DNA of 64,000 nt from Phytoactinopolyspora limicola (GCF_011320225.1 NZ_JAAOEN010000002.1:620584-684583); one strand, 5' to 3'. Shown: positions 16,467-25,008, counted from the stretch's first letter. Program-made: numbers and translations. Notes: generated from the letters alone by a model not told the origin.

Positions 16467-17472
16467 TGAGCTTCATCTCCCGCAGGTTCGTCGCGATGTC
16501 TTCCCCCCGGACGCCAGTTGTCACGAGGTCGGCGTAGCACCTGGCCCAGGGCACGATACTGAGTCCGTCCTGCCAGGTGCGGAGCTTCGCGGTCGCCTTC
16601 GTCGGGAAGGGGCGCAAAGTGAGCCGGCCGCCGCGGATGGGCGAGAGGTCCGCTAGATCTGCGACAGAGGCCAGCTGCGGTTGCGTGTCGGCGTTGACGT
16701 AGACGACCAGGGGAGCGACCTGGGTGCCGAACGGAGCGAGGACCGTTGCAGCGACGGCCGAGGTTGCAGCCCAGGCGACGTCGTGGCGACTCCAGGTTTT
16801 ACCGATCCTGGCGAGATCTCGGACGGGGTCCTTGGAGAGGAAGCCCACGTGGACCTCGTTGGCCGGCGGAAAATTCTCCACGGCACCCGCATAGCTGTCG
16901 AGGAGCACTCCCGCGTCGTTTAATCGCCGTGCTGACTTGCGACCGCGCGCAGCATCGGCGACGAGCAACCCCTCGGAGGTCAGGAACGCGAGTGCCGTCG
17001 TGACAGTGCTGGCCGACATGCCAGTTGCCTTGGCCACTTCGGAGACGGTGGGCCGTACGCCTTCGAGTAGTGCTTCGGCAACGCCGAGGTCGCTGGAACG
17101 CCAGCGTTTCGGCTTGACTGGGAGCTGGGTGGCCGCGGTACGGCTCACGACTAGGAACGGGAGGGCGATCTCGGCGGCACCAGTTTCCTCGACCCACCCG
17201 ACGCCAGCATCTGATGCAGCGGCCCTGGCTCCCGCAGACATCTTCGGTGTGACGAGGACATCGGGTTGCGGGCGCCGTGCGAGCACGTTCTTAACGGCCG
17301 GAAGGGTCCCAGCCCTAAGCCATTCGACGGTGACCTTCCGACCGGCGATACGCACGACCGCGTGCCGCCGAGTCGTGTCGTTGAGCCTGGTCTGCCGCGG
17401 GTGCGCGGTGGAAAGTTCAACCCCCCGAGGCAGGACGGCCTGCAGGCTCTTGAAGACCCGGTCTGTGTTCAC
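16435..17472 (-). CDS. AbiEi-like winged-helix antitoxin/repressor
   Basis: 345 residues from the GTG at 17472 (after ggggagagcg); the frame is open to 17676 but those codons look non-coding. A winged helix lies in the middle (RPTVSEVAKATGMSASTVTTALAFL), with an upstream restriction-endonuclease-like segment (VEWLRAG, PDVLVTPKM) and a C-terminal half that ends in NLREMKLNERWG. Partner and overlap with the nucleotidyltransferase gene suggest the AbiEi role: autorepressor that counteracts the toxin. A TATACT at about 17525 on the minus strand could be its -10 box. Confidence 0.65.
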   Translation of the reverse strand: MNTDRVFKSLQAVLPRGVELSTAHPRQTRLNDTTRRHAVVRIAGRKVTVEWLRAGTLPAVKNVLARRPQPDVLVTPKMSAGARAAASDAGVGWVEETGAAEIALPFLVVSRTAATQLPVKPKRWRSSDLGVAEALLEGVRPTVSEVAKATGMSASTVTTALAFLTSEGLLVADAARGRKSARRLNDAGVLLDSYAGAVENFPPANEVHVGFLSKDPVRDLARIGKTWSRHDVAWAATSAVAATVLAPFGTQVAPLVVYVNADTQPQLASVADLADLSPIRGGRLTLRPFPTKATAKLRTWQDGLSIVPWARCYADLVTTGVRGEDIATNLREMKLNERWGTGAQP

Positions 17473-17648
17473 CGCTCTCCCCTTTAACATCGGCAATGCC
17501 TGAAATACCATTGCGCAACGAAGTATACGGAAATGGCGAGCTTTTGCGGCGTCGACTCCGGACTCCCCGACCTCGCCGTCACCGATTCCAATTCCGCGAC
17601 GGTGATGCGGATATGGTGGCACCCGACGGCCACCCCGCCCGACCTGGC

Positions 17649-17691
17649 AAACAAGGACGGCCGAACCCGCGTCCATTTGGGTCCGGCTGTC
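17649..17691. repeat. 25-bp direct repeat bracketing the AbiE-like operon, with hairpin
   Basis: Bases 17649-17673 (aaacaaggacggccgaaccc and five more) are identical to 15594-15618, so the operon is enclosed by direct repeats 2.06 kb apart. The following bases form an imperfect hairpin (17656-17668 with 17679-17691) like the operon's own terminator. The remaining gap 17473-17734 holds no gene. Confidence 0.8.
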
Positions 17692-17734
17692 TCAGGTCAT
17701 CGAGGACAGCACTCACCGATGGTGAGGTTCGGGC

Positions 17735-18213
17735 ATGTCAAAGGCCCGATTGGTCATCACCGCGGTCGTCATCGAAGGCCGTCCCGTCACCCAAGTCGCT
17801 GCCGAGTCCGCCGTGGCCCGCTCGTGGGTCTACGAACTCGTCGCCCGCTACCGAGCAGACGGCGAGGCCGCGTTCACCCCGCGTTCCCGATGCCCGCCTA
17901 TGCCGCGCGCCCCAAAGCCACCCCAGACAGCACCAGCACCAGCCACGAACGAGTCCGCCAAGACCGCGTCGACAAAGCCGGCACCGTCACGCTACGCAAC
18001 GACGGCAAACTCCACCACATCGGAATCGGACGAACCCACGCCGGAACCTACATCCTGCTCCTGATCCAAGACCTCAACATCCGCATCATCGACGCCGCCA
18101 CCGGCGAACTCCTGCGCGAACTCACCCTCAACCCCGACAAGAACTACCAGGGCACCGGACGCCCACCCGGCCCACAACCCAAAACACAGAAAACCGGACC
18201 TACAAGATCGTAG
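17735..18213 (+). pseudogene. IS481-family transposase remnant (catalytic core deleted)
   Basis: The N-terminus (MSKARLVITAVVIEGRPVTQ, then SWVYELVARYRADGEAAF) is the helix-turn-helix start of IS481-type transposases. From about 17890, in another frame, comes the usual C-terminus: HERVRQDRVDKAGTVTLR, GKLHHIGIGRTHAGTYI, IIDAATGELLRELTLNPDKNY. The DDE integrase core, several hundred bases, is missing at the junction near 17885-17895 and the frame changes there. The remnant's last codons overlap the terminator of the tRNA gene on the other strand. Not functional. Confidence 0.85.
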
Positions 18214-18219
18214 GTCCGG
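18194..18219 (-). terminator. Terminator of tRNA-fMet copy 1
   Basis: ccggacctac (18194-18203) pairs with gtaggtccgg (18210-18219). Read on the minus strand, the stem is followed by ttttctgtgtttt. It lies 28 bp after the CCA end of the tRNA. Confidence 0.85.
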
Positions 18220-18246
18220 CTGTCCGCGATGTCCTGAGACATCACA

Positions 18247-18323
18247 TGGTAGCGGGGGCAGGATTTGAACCTGCGACCTCTGGGTTATGAGCCCAGCGAG
18301 CTACCGAACTGCTCCACCCCGCG
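18247..18323 (-). tRNA. Initiator tRNA-fMet(CAT), copy 1
   Basis: 77 bases including an encoded CCA. The anticodon stem-loop reads ctgggctcataacccag: CAT anticodon with three G-C pairs next to the loop, the initiator hallmark. The first base C faces T72 (unpaired), as in actinobacterial initiator tRNAs. It differs from copy 2 by one base in the D-loop. Upstream, TTGTCA is present but no good -10 box at 17 bp, so its promoter looks weaker than that of copy 2. Confidence 0.97.
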
Positions 18324-18527
18324 TCGCCAGCTTCCCGTCGCCGGGAAACGTTGACAAAACCCCTGGTCAGATCGGATCTTTCCGTTCCAACCAGTTGTTG
18401 TTGCCCGGTCGATGGTAGCGCATCCCTCGATCTGAATCGAACCGGCTCGAAGCCCTCAACATGGTCGCCCGATGAGTTTTGCGCACGTGTCGGGTCTACC
18501 AGGACAACAGCCCATGAAGGAGTGCGC

Positions 18528-19151
18528 ATGAGCAAGGTGATCGCTGACATCTCGATGTCGCTGGATGGATATGTCACCGCACGTGGAGCTGATCAGGAAC
18601 ACGGCCTCGGCATCGGCGGCGAGGCGATTCACGCGTGGGTACTTGAGAAGCCCCGCTCCCCCGTCGACGAAGCGGTGTTGGCGCACAGCTTCGACACGAC
18701 GGGCGCGGTGGTGATGGGCCGGCGGCTGTACGACATCGTGGACGGCCCGCACGGATGGAGTGACGACGTCGGGTACGGACACGACCAAGACCAGGCGGCC
18801 GCACCGCCGTGTTACGTCGTCACCCACGAACCACCTGCCCAGGTGCGGCTGGTGTCCAGGTTCCGGTTCGTGACCGACGGAGTAGCGGGCGCCATCGACC
18901 AGGCGCGATCGGCCGCGGGCCACAAGGACGTCGTCGTCATGGGCGGGGCGAACGTCATCGACCAAAGCCGGGAGGCCAGGCTCGTCGACGAACTCCGCAT
19001 CCACCTGGCACCACTGCTGCTCGGCGGCGGCACGCGGCTGTTCGACCTCGTCGGCCCGATGACGCTGGTCCAGCGGGAGGTCACCGAGTCACCTCGGGCA
19101 ACACACCTTACTTATGAGGTCGTCGGAGACGAGGGTGGCCGTAGATCCTGA
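18528..19151 (+). CDS. RibD/dihydrofolate reductase-fold family protein
   Basis: 207 residues from the ATG at 18528 (after gaaggagtgcgc). MSKVIADISMSLDGYVTA is the standard start of the small bacterial RibD_C/DHFR-fold group, followed by GAVVMGRRLYD and KDVVVMGGANVIDQ (NADPH-binding loop) and HLAPLLLGGGTRLF. The true substrate of these stand-alone proteins is mostly unknown; it is not a housekeeping folA. Single gene between the tRNA and a tautomerase gene on the other strand. Confidence 0.9.
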   Translation: MSKVIADISMSLDGYVTARGADQEHGLGIGGEAIHAWVLEKPRSPVDEAVLAHSFDTTGAVVMGRRLYDIVDGPHGWSDDVGYGHDQDQAAAPPCYVVTHEPPAQVRLVSRFRFVTDGVAGAIDQARSAAGHKDVVVMGGANVIDQSREARLVDELRIHLAPLLLGGGTRLFDLVGPMTLVQREVTESPRATHLTYEVVGDEGGRRS

Positions 19152-19163
19152 GGGCGCGACGCA

Positions 19164-19583
19164 CTAGTACAAGCTCGCCCTGCCCGACTCAGCCCTTTCG
19201 TCGCCACTCCAGTCCACGTTGAAGCCGCCGAGGTGCGGGTGGTACATATCGTCCCCTGAGTGCTGAGTGAACTCGACCTTGATCCAGAGCGAGTCCAGGT
19301 CGAACGTCTCGACGAGAGCGTCGATCAAGGATTGCGCCAACGTGGCTCTGGTTTCGACGGGACGGCCCCGCCGGATGTCACACATGATGAGCGCTGAGGG
19401 TGTGGGCGGGCCGGACTGATGGCAGCGCCAGACCCCTCCGTCGCCGAGATCGTGCACGGACACCGTCAGGAGATCCATGCCTACCTGCATGATCTCCGCG
19501 TAGATGGCACCGAACCGCTGCGCCAGTGCCTGTTTCTCCGATGGAGTGACGGACAGCGGCAGGTCGATCTGGATCGAAGGCAT
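19164..19583 (-). CDS. Tautomerase-superfamily protein
   Basis: 139 residues. The mature N-terminus would be Pro (MPSIQIDLPLSV), the catalytic base of 4-oxalocrotonate tautomerase-like enzymes, followed by the long helix SEKQALAQRFGAIYAEI. A second half with DIRRGRP and SLIDALVETF suggests the two-unit fused form, as in cis-CaaD or malonate semialdehyde decarboxylase relatives. It stands 41 bp after the end region of the amidase gene in the same orientation and may share its operon. Substrate unknown. Confidence 0.75.
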   Translation of the reverse strand: MPSIQIDLPLSVTPSEKQALAQRFGAIYAEIMQVGMDLLTVSVHDLGDGGVWRCHQSGPPTPSALIMCDIRRGRPVETRATLAQSLIDALVETFDLDSLWIKVEFTQHSGDDMYHPHLGGFNVDWSGDERAESGRASLY

Positions 19584-19623
19584 CGTGTTCCTTTCATACG
19601 GCAGGTGCGTGGGGTATGAGCGG

Positions 19624-20991
19624 CTAAGAAGACACCGGAGATTGGCTGCGTCTCCGTTCCAGCTCGCGGGCAGCTGCGAACATGAGAGATTCCCTGCCCG
19701 CAGCCGTGACGAGTTGAACAGCGACCGGCAGACCGCCGATCTCGCCCGCGGGGACGCTCATCGCCGGTACGCCCACCAGATTCCACAGGCTGGTCAGCGA
19801 AAGCAGCGCCGAGCGCACCTCCAGCTGGGTTCCCGCCACCGTCACCGTGCGAGTACCCACCGGTGGAGCCACGGTCGGCACCGTCGGCAGCGCCAGCAGA
19901 TCATGAACCTTCAGCAACTCTTCCACCGTTGCGCGCAGCTTACTTCGGGCCGCGTCAGCTTGGGCGTACTGTCCCGCGGAGACCGTCCGTCCGCGGTCGA
20001 GACGCGCGAGAACCTCCGCGTCGATCTGATCCCGGTCAGCCTCGAGATGAGGCTCGTGGACGTGATACGCCTCCCTGCTCTGGATGGTGGAGACGACGTC
20101 GAACAAGCTCTGCTCGTGCCCCGGGCCGGGGAATCCAGCAACGGTTTCGACGTGCAGCCCGGTCTGGCTGACGAGTTCGAGCGTCAGCTCTTCGATGTGC
20201 GGATCAGTGACGCCGATGGCACCGGGTGGTATCCATCCGACGCTCAGCCGTCCGTGACTCTCGAGCGGGACATTCACCTCTCCACCAGCGAGGACCTGGT
20301 ATCCGACGAGGGCGTCGTCGGACGTGGCGGCGAAGAGACCGACATGGTCAAGGCTCGGCGCCAGGGGATATACGCCCGTGGTGGGGACAACGTCGTAGGC
20401 GGGTTTGAGGCCGATGACACCGCAGAGCGCGGCTGGCACCCGAATGGAGCCGACCGTGTCGGTACCCACGGCGAGCGGCACCATGCCGGCTGCCACGGCA
20501 ACCGCGCTGCCTCCACTGCTGCCGCCGGACATCCGGCGCGGATCGCGCGGATTTCGCGACGCGCCGTGGACGGACCGATCACCAGTCGCGCCGTAGGCGA
20601 ACTCATGCAGGGTCGTTTTGCCAACGATGACGGCGCCGCCCTGGCGCAGGCGCTTCACCACCTCGGCATCGACATGTGCTGTCGCGCCGAAAGAGCTGGC
20701 CGATCCGCACGTTGTGGGCAGGCCGGCCATGTCGATGAGATCCTTGACGGCGACCGGGATTCCGTGCAGAGGGCCGCGATCGATCCCCGACGTGAGCTCA
20801 CGGTCAGCCGTCTGGGCCGCCTCCAGAGCGCCTTCATCGTCGATCAGGGCAAACGCGTTCAGGGCTGGATCGAGGCCATGCACCCGGCGCAGCGACGCGG
20901 CGACGAGTGCACTTGACGTCGTCTCATGACGACGGAGAGACCGACCAAGTTCGACGACGCCATGCGCAAACGTGGGATGAGAAGTCGCCAT
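19624..20991 (-). CDS. Amidase signature-family hydrolase
   Basis: 455 residues from the ATG at 20991, four bases after the nitrilase stop. The Ser-cisSer-Lys triad is visible: Lys in IPVAVKDLID, and GGSSGGSAVAVAAGM with the two serines. GTDTVGSIRVPA completes the signature. It hydrolyses an amide to acid and ammonia. Coupled behind a nitrilase-type hydrolase and opposite an HxlR regulator, so the pair probably degrades one nitrogen compound (for example an amide or ureide), with ammonia as product. The exact substrate cannot be read from sequence. Confidence 0.9.
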   Translation of the reverse strand: MATSHPTFAHGVVELGRSLRRHETTSSALVAASLRRVHGLDPALNAFALIDDEGALEAAQTADRELTSGIDRGPLHGIPVAVKDLIDMAGLPTTCGSASSFGATAHVDAEVVKRLRQGGAVIVGKTTLHEFAYGATGDRSVHGASRNPRDPRRMSGGSSGGSAVAVAAGMVPLAVGTDTVGSIRVPAALCGVIGLKPAYDVVPTTGVYPLAPSLDHVGLFAATSDDALVGYQVLAGGEVNVPLESHGRLSVGWIPPGAIGVTDPHIEELTLELVSQTGLHVETVAGFPGPGHEQSLFDVVSTIQSREAYHVHEPHLEADRDQIDAEVLARLDRGRTVSAGQYAQADAARSKLRATVEELLKVHDLLALPTVPTVAPPVGTRTVTVAGTQLEVRSALLSLTSLWNLVGVPAMSVPAGEIGGLPVAVQLVTAAGRESLMFAAARELERRRSQSPVSS

Positions 20992-20995
20992 CACG

Positions 20996-21907
20996 TCACC
21001 GCGGGAGTGCAACGCTGCTGGTGTAGCCGAGCATCTGGTCGTAGAGATCGGTGCGCCGATCACGGTGTAGATCGTTGAGCTGATTCCAGATCGGAGCGGT
21101 CCGGGCCGAGGTCAGGTCGATGTCGGCGTAGATGATGGTGTCCTCGTCCGGCCCGGCGATCCGGTCGATAGGCCAACCGTTCGTCCCGGCGACGAGCGAA
21201 TTGCCCATGAATCCAGCGCCGCGCTCCTGGCCGATCCGATCGGCGGTGGCGATGAAGATGTTGTTGGCGTGCGCGGCAGTCATCGTCAGATACGCGGCCA
21301 TGCAGACACCACTCTCGTCGTAGAGCGGCGGCGGGGTCCACACCCAGCCGGTCGGAATACAAATGATGTCCGCGCCCATCTGCGCGACGATCCGGGCGGT
21401 CTCGGGGAACCAAATGTCCCAGCAGACGAGCAGTCCGATCCGGCCGATGCGGGTGTCGAAGACCGAAAAGCCCTCGTCACCCGGCGTGAACCAGAGCTTC
21501 TCCGTGTTCCACAGATGCGTCTTGCGATAACGACCGATGTATCCCTCGGGGCCGACGAGCACCGCCGTGTCGAACAGCTTCTCACCGTCCTGTTCCACCA
21601 CGCAGCCAACGATGTACACCTGCCGCTCGGCCGCTATCGTCGCGAACGATTCCACCGTGCGGCCGTTCGGAACCGCCTCGGCATGGGCATACGCTTCCTC
21701 GCGGCTCTCGAACACATAACCCGTGGTCGCTAGCTCGGGCAAGACGATGAGGCTCGCTCCGGAATCCGCCGCGGCAGCCAACCGCCGCTCGACCTCGGCA
21801 GCGTTCGACTCGAGATTCTCGACCCCGACCCGCGGCTCGAACTGAACCACCGCGACCCGCACGGGACTCACCCTCGCGTCTGCGCCTTCGCCTATCTGAG
21901 TTGTCAT
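20996..21907 (-). CDS. Carbon-nitrogen hydrolase (nitrilase superfamily)
   Basis: 303 residues. The Glu-Lys-Cys triad is in place: LPELATTGY (Glu), RYRKTHLW (Lys) and GLLVCWDIWFPE (Cys). VCWDIWFPE together with WTPPPLY matches the amidase/N-carbamoyl hydrolase branch rather than true nitrilases. ATG start, binding site aaggagcac. First gene of a two-gene operon with the amidase; its promoter region holds two palindromes shared with the divergent HxlR gene. Confidence 0.9.
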   Translation of the reverse strand: MTTQIGEGADARVSPVRVAVVQFEPRVGVENLESNAAEVERRLAAAADSGASLIVLPELATTGYVFESREEAYAHAEAVPNGRTVESFATIAAERQVYIVGCVVEQDGEKLFDTAVLVGPEGYIGRYRKTHLWNTEKLWFTPGDEGFSVFDTRIGRIGLLVCWDIWFPETARIVAQMGADIICIPTGWVWTPPPLYDESGVCMAAYLTMTAAHANNIFIATADRIGQERGAGFMGNSLVAGTNGWPIDRIAGPDEDTIIYADIDLTSARTAPIWNQLNDLHRDRRTDLYDQMLGYTSSVALPR

Positions 21908-21941
21908 GGTGTGCTCCTTCCTGGGCTTCAGACCAGCAATC

Positions 21942-21960
21942 CGGTTTCAAGTTGAAACCG
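21942..21960. promoter_or_regulatory. Palindromic operator 1 (HxlR region)
   Basis: cggtttcaa (21942-21950) and ttgaaaccg (21952-21960) are perfect inverted arms around one central base. It lies 35 bp before the nitrilase start. Confidence 0.75.
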
Positions 21961-21980
21961 ACTGAGTGACCGTAACAGAA

Positions 21981-22001
21981 GTGGTTTATACTTGCAACCA
22001 C
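21981..22001. promoter_or_regulatory. Palindromic operator 2 (HxlR region)
   Basis: gtggtttatacttgcaaccac keeps the outer half-sites of operator 1 (ggtttn9aacc, same 17-bp size). The two centres are 40 bp apart, about four helical turns, so both sites face the same side of the DNA. Confidence 0.65.
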
Positions 22002-22047
22002 CTCGACGTCGACGTTGAGGCCAACCAGCGACCAGAGGGAGACGTCG

Positions 22048-22500
22048 ATGCCGCGACGCGTGACTCACGAACGGGCCGAATGCCCAGTCGCCAGGGCAGT
22101 TGACGTCATCGGCGACCGCTGGTCCCTGCTCATCATTCGGGACGCCTTCGACGGCATCAGCCGGTTCAGCGAGTTCCGTCGCAATCTCGGGCTAGCGAAG
22201 AACATCCTCGCGGCTCGGCTCCGCGAGCTGGTCGCGCAGGGAATCCTGGAGGTTGTACCGGCCGCCGACGGCACCGCGTATCACGAGTACACCCTGACCA
22301 GCAAGGGACGGGATCTGTTCACCATTCTCGTTGGGCTTCGACAGTGGGGCGAGGACTATCTCTTCGACGAAGCCGAGCCGCATTCTGCCCTGCTTGACGT
22401 GAAGTCGGAACGGCCTCTGGGCAGGCTGCAGGTCACCGACAGCGAAGGTCACGCGGTCACGCCACCCGAGACCTTCGTCCGCAAGGTCGCCCGGCCGTGA
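22048..22500 (+). CDS. HxlR-family transcriptional regulator
   Basis: 150 residues from the ATG at 22048, after agggagacgtcg. ECPVARAVDVIGDRWSLLII is the HxlR signature, with the Cys typical of redox- or aldehyde-responsive members. The winged helix follows (FSEFRRNLGLAKNILAARLR). The C-terminal extension (DVKSERPLGRLQVTDSEG) is found in the longer actinobacterial members. Divergent from the nitrilase-amidase operon with two palindromes between them, so it most likely controls that operon and itself. The last four bases overlap the next gene. Confidence 0.9.
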   Translation: MPRRVTHERAECPVARAVDVIGDRWSLLIIRDAFDGISRFSEFRRNLGLAKNILAARLRELVAQGILEVVPAADGTAYHEYTLTSKGRDLFTILVGLRQWGEDYLFDEAEPHSALLDVKSERPLGRLQVTDSEGHAVTPPETFVRKVARP

Positions 22501-23039
22501 CGCTGCCCGCGGCTGGAACCCATGGTCTAGCCGTGCGTGCCAGCACGGCCGATGTCGAGCTGGCGTTCGATCACCTCAGGCACAATAACGGCGTGCAGCC
22601 CCGTTACCGCACCCGCCAGGTCGTCAACTGGATCAACCTGTCCACACCTCTCGGGCTGCTGGTCTGCCTCATCGGGCGAGCACAACTCGAGCAGGGCGAA
22701 CACGGCTTGCTCTTGGCCCGGCGGTACCGTTTCCCGCTCCCCCCGGCGCCGGCCTTCACCCTCGGTAACGTCATCCTCATACGCCTCGACGACGAGAAAC
22801 TCGACCGCCGCCCGCGGCTCTTGGTTCACGAGGCCCGTCACGCCACTCAATACGCCTGGTGCATCGGCCCAGTGATGCTGCTCCTCTACGCACTCGCCGC
22901 AGCATGGTCATGGCTACTCACCGGCGACCCCGCATCACGCAACGTGTTCGAGCGCCGGGCCGGCCTGAACGACGGCGGCTACAAAGAGCGCCCACTGCGC
23001 AGAGTCTTCCAGACCAGCACCAACCGGCGAGACGATTAA
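22497..23039 (+). CDS. Hypothetical protein with HExxH motif
   Basis: 180 residues from the GTG that overlaps the HxlR stop; GTG at 22593 (then QPRYRTRQ) is an alternative start, and the first 30 residues look less conserved. RLLVHEARHATQYAWC carries HExxH, a possible zinc site, directly before a hydrophobic helix (PVMLLLYALAAAWSWL). The C-terminus has VFERRAGLNDGGY. It resembles uncharacterised actinobacterial proteins of about 150 residues. Could be a small membrane-associated metallopeptidase, but a third ligand is not obvious. Its 3' end overlaps the uppS-like gene by four bases. Confidence 0.65.
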   Translation: MTLPAAGTHGLAVRASTADVELAFDHLRHNNGVQPRYRTRQVVNWINLSTPLGLLVCLIGRAQLEQGEHGLLLARRYRFPLPPAPAFTLGNVILIRLDDEKLDRRPRLLVHEARHATQYAWCIGPVMLLLYALAAAWSWLLTGDPASRNVFERRAGLNDGGYKERPLRRVFQTSTNRRDD

Positions 23040-23827
23040 CCACCCATGACGCCGTCGGTGGACCGCTCACGCGAGCGAGCCTCCCGCCGAGCAGCGAAGA
23101 CCCGCAGCGCGCGCAGGAAGTCGACATGCCTGAATCCGGGCCAGTAGACATCGCAGAAGTGGAGCTCCGAGCGGGCCGCTTGCCACAGCAAGAACCCGGA
23201 CATCCGCAGCTCACCGCTGGTGCGGATGATCAGATCCGGGTCCGGCTGACCGCGGGTATAGAGATGTGCGGCGATGTCGTCGTCGGTCAACCGCTCGGCC
23301 AGCTCGGTGATGGCGACGCCCTGTCTCGCCTCGACGTCGAGCAACGATCGCACCGCGTCGACGATCTCCTGCCGCCCGTCATAGCCGATCGCGACGGTCA
23401 GGTGGGCGACGCCGGTGCGTTCGCGGCTCCGTTCCGCTGCCAACTCGAGGGCGTTCCTCGTTGAGTCCGGCAGCGCGTCGAGGCGGCCCGCCACATGTAG
23501 CCGCCAAGGGCTGGCTGGGTCCATGAGCCGCTCGGCGACAACCTCTTCGATGGTCTCCATCAACAAACGGACTTCGTCGACCGCCCGCTTGCGCAGGTTG
23601 TCCTCCGAAACAACGAAGAGTGTGACGTGCCTAATCCCGATACCGAAACACCACTGCAAGACCTGGTCGATGTGGCGGGCGCCGTAGCGGTGGCCGACGC
23701 TGGGGTCGTCGAATCCCATCTGACGTGCCCACCGGCGATTACCATCCATCACCAGCCCGACATGCCGCGGAAGTGCACCGTTGGCTAGTTGTTTAGCCAG
23801 TCGGCGCGCGTACCAGGCATGGAGCAC
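23036..23827 (-). CDS. cis-prenyl transferase (isoprenyl diphosphate synthase, UppS family)
   Basis: 263 residues. VGLVMDGNRRWARQMG is the family's first conserved region, with the catalytic Asp. LIIRTSGELRMSGFLLWQ and YWPGF are regions IV-V. The length and the SGELR variant resemble the short-chain type (mycobacterial Z,E-farnesyl diphosphate synthase Rv1086) more than the decaprenyl enzyme, but this is an inference. It makes a Z-configured isoprenyl diphosphate for the cell-wall lipid carrier. Convergent with the gene at 22497, with 4 bp overlap. Confidence 0.9.
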   Translation of the reverse strand: MLHAWYARRLAKQLANGALPRHVGLVMDGNRRWARQMGFDDPSVGHRYGARHIDQVLQWCFGIGIRHVTLFVVSEDNLRKRAVDEVRLLMETIEEVVAERLMDPASPWRLHVAGRLDALPDSTRNALELAAERSRERTGVAHLTVAIGYDGRQEIVDAVRSLLDVEARQGVAITELAERLTDDDIAAHLYTRGQPDPDLIIRTSGELRMSGFLLWQAARSELHFCDVYWPGFRHVDFLRALRVFAARREARSRERSTDGVMGG

Positions 23828-23897
23828 CGCGTCTAATCCTTCCGACCATTAGTGGCAACGACTGTAGCGCGACACTGACGCCTGCCGACACACGGCC

Positions 23898-23965
23898 ACT
23901 TCGCTGCCGCCAGATGGTGTTCGGGCCCGGATTCAGCCCTTAACCCCATCTGGCGGTAGCGGAGT
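23898..23965. repeat. Palindromic element B, copy 1
   Basis: Two 24-bp arms (23898-23921 and 23942-23965) are inverted and match at 21 of 24 positions; the core of the arms is gccgccagatgg/ccatctggcggtagcgg. A copy of the same length (68 bp) lies at 56905-56972. It sits just beyond the 5' end of the prenyl transferase gene. Confidence 0.85.
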
Positions 23966-24494
23966 GCCAGAAGGGCGCCCGTTCGTCTTCCGGGTCCGTC
24001 GTTGCCAACAGTCACGACGGGTCGGACTCTCGGAAGGTTAGTCCGGGCTCGGCCTCGACGACCCGGCCCCGTCGCCGTCCGTCCCAGGCCGCGACTCCCG
24101 GCTGGAACACTGAAGCCGAAGACGCTGGAGTAGGCGAACTTGGCATCGCTTCCTGGACAGCTATCCCGACGACGGAGGCTGCGACGAGGGCGCGAGCTAC
24201 TAGGGCCGGGGTGGCGGCGCGCTGGGTGATTGCCTGTCGTTGCTGTACGGCGCCTCCGGCGGCGGTCCGGGGTGAACCTGGCAGTCGCAGCCTCAAGATC
24301 TGTTTCTACGGCGCGGCGATGCAGTGTGTCTCCGACCCCGGCCGGCCCGATGACCAGTGGCTCCGCGACATCTGGGGGCCGTCGCCGACTGGGCCGCGCT
24401 TCCATCGCCCATCACCCTGCCCAGCGGACAACCGGCGCGGCCACGTGGACGTTCTCGGGGTGCCCCTGACAACACCCCAGCCGCTGGGTCGAGG
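23966..24494. other. Region without a supported gene
   Basis: Open frames on both strands (for example 24012-24296 minus) have biased, Arg/Pro-rich composition, no ribosome binding sites and no recognisable motif. It may hold a decayed gene. No further repeat seen. Confidence 0.4.
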
Positions 24495-24989
24495 CTATGT
24501 TGCCGTCTCCAGCGGATGCAGCAGCCGCGACAGCAGGCTGACGAGTGCCTCCTGATCCTGACGGGACAGCTCGGCGAACAGGCGTGCTTCATGGGCCACG
24601 TGGAGCGGAAGCACCGAATCGACCAGTTGGAGCCCCTGATCGGTGAGGCGTATCTTCACCGAGCGTCGGTCCGCAGTGCCGCGGATCCGTCGGACCAGAC
24701 CTTTGGCCTCCATCCGGTCGATTCGGTTGGTAATCGCTCCTGACGTGACGAGCGAGGTCTTCATGAACGCGCTCGCGGTGAGCTCATGCGGGGCGCCGAT
24801 CCGGCGCAGAGTCGAGAGCACGTCGAACTCACCCGGCTCGAGCCCGTGTTCGGCCAGGAACCGTTTGATCTCGCCGTCCCACAGTCGTGACAGCCGCATG
24901 AGTCGGCCGACCACCCCGATCGGCCAGGGATCGATGTCCGGGCGTTCTCGGCGCCACTGCTCGAGGACACCCTCGACTTCATCCGGCAC
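24495..24989 (-). CDS. MarR-family transcriptional repressor
   Basis: 164 residues, GTG start after ggagggtttc. The winged helix spans residues 55-110: LTASAFMKTSLVTSGAITNR is the recognition helix region, and GLVRRIRGTADRRSVKIRLT is the wing with the DRR motif. It is divergent from a quinone oxidoreductase gene; the intervening 100 bp carry repeated acgtt-centred sites. By family precedent it represses the divergent operon and is relieved by a phenolic, quinone or oxidant ligand. Confidence 0.92.
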   Translation of the reverse strand: MPDEVEGVLEQWRRERPDIDPWPIGVVGRLMRLSRLWDGEIKRFLAEHGLEPGEFDVLSTLRRIGAPHELTASAFMKTSLVTSGAITNRIDRMEAKGLVRRIRGTADRRSVKIRLTDQGLQLVDSVLPLHVAHEARLFAELSRQDQEALVSLLSRLLHPLETAT

Positions 24990-25008
24990 GAAACCCTCCG
25001 CAGATTAC

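Noticed and set aside
18246..18290. Short reading frame MVAGAGFEPATSGL at both tRNA loci
   Set aside because: It is the antisense of tRNA-fMet translated, a well-known false protein.
23833..24405. 190-codon minus-strand frame upstream of the prenyl transferase
   Set aside because: Arg/Pro-rich, overlaps element B, no motif.
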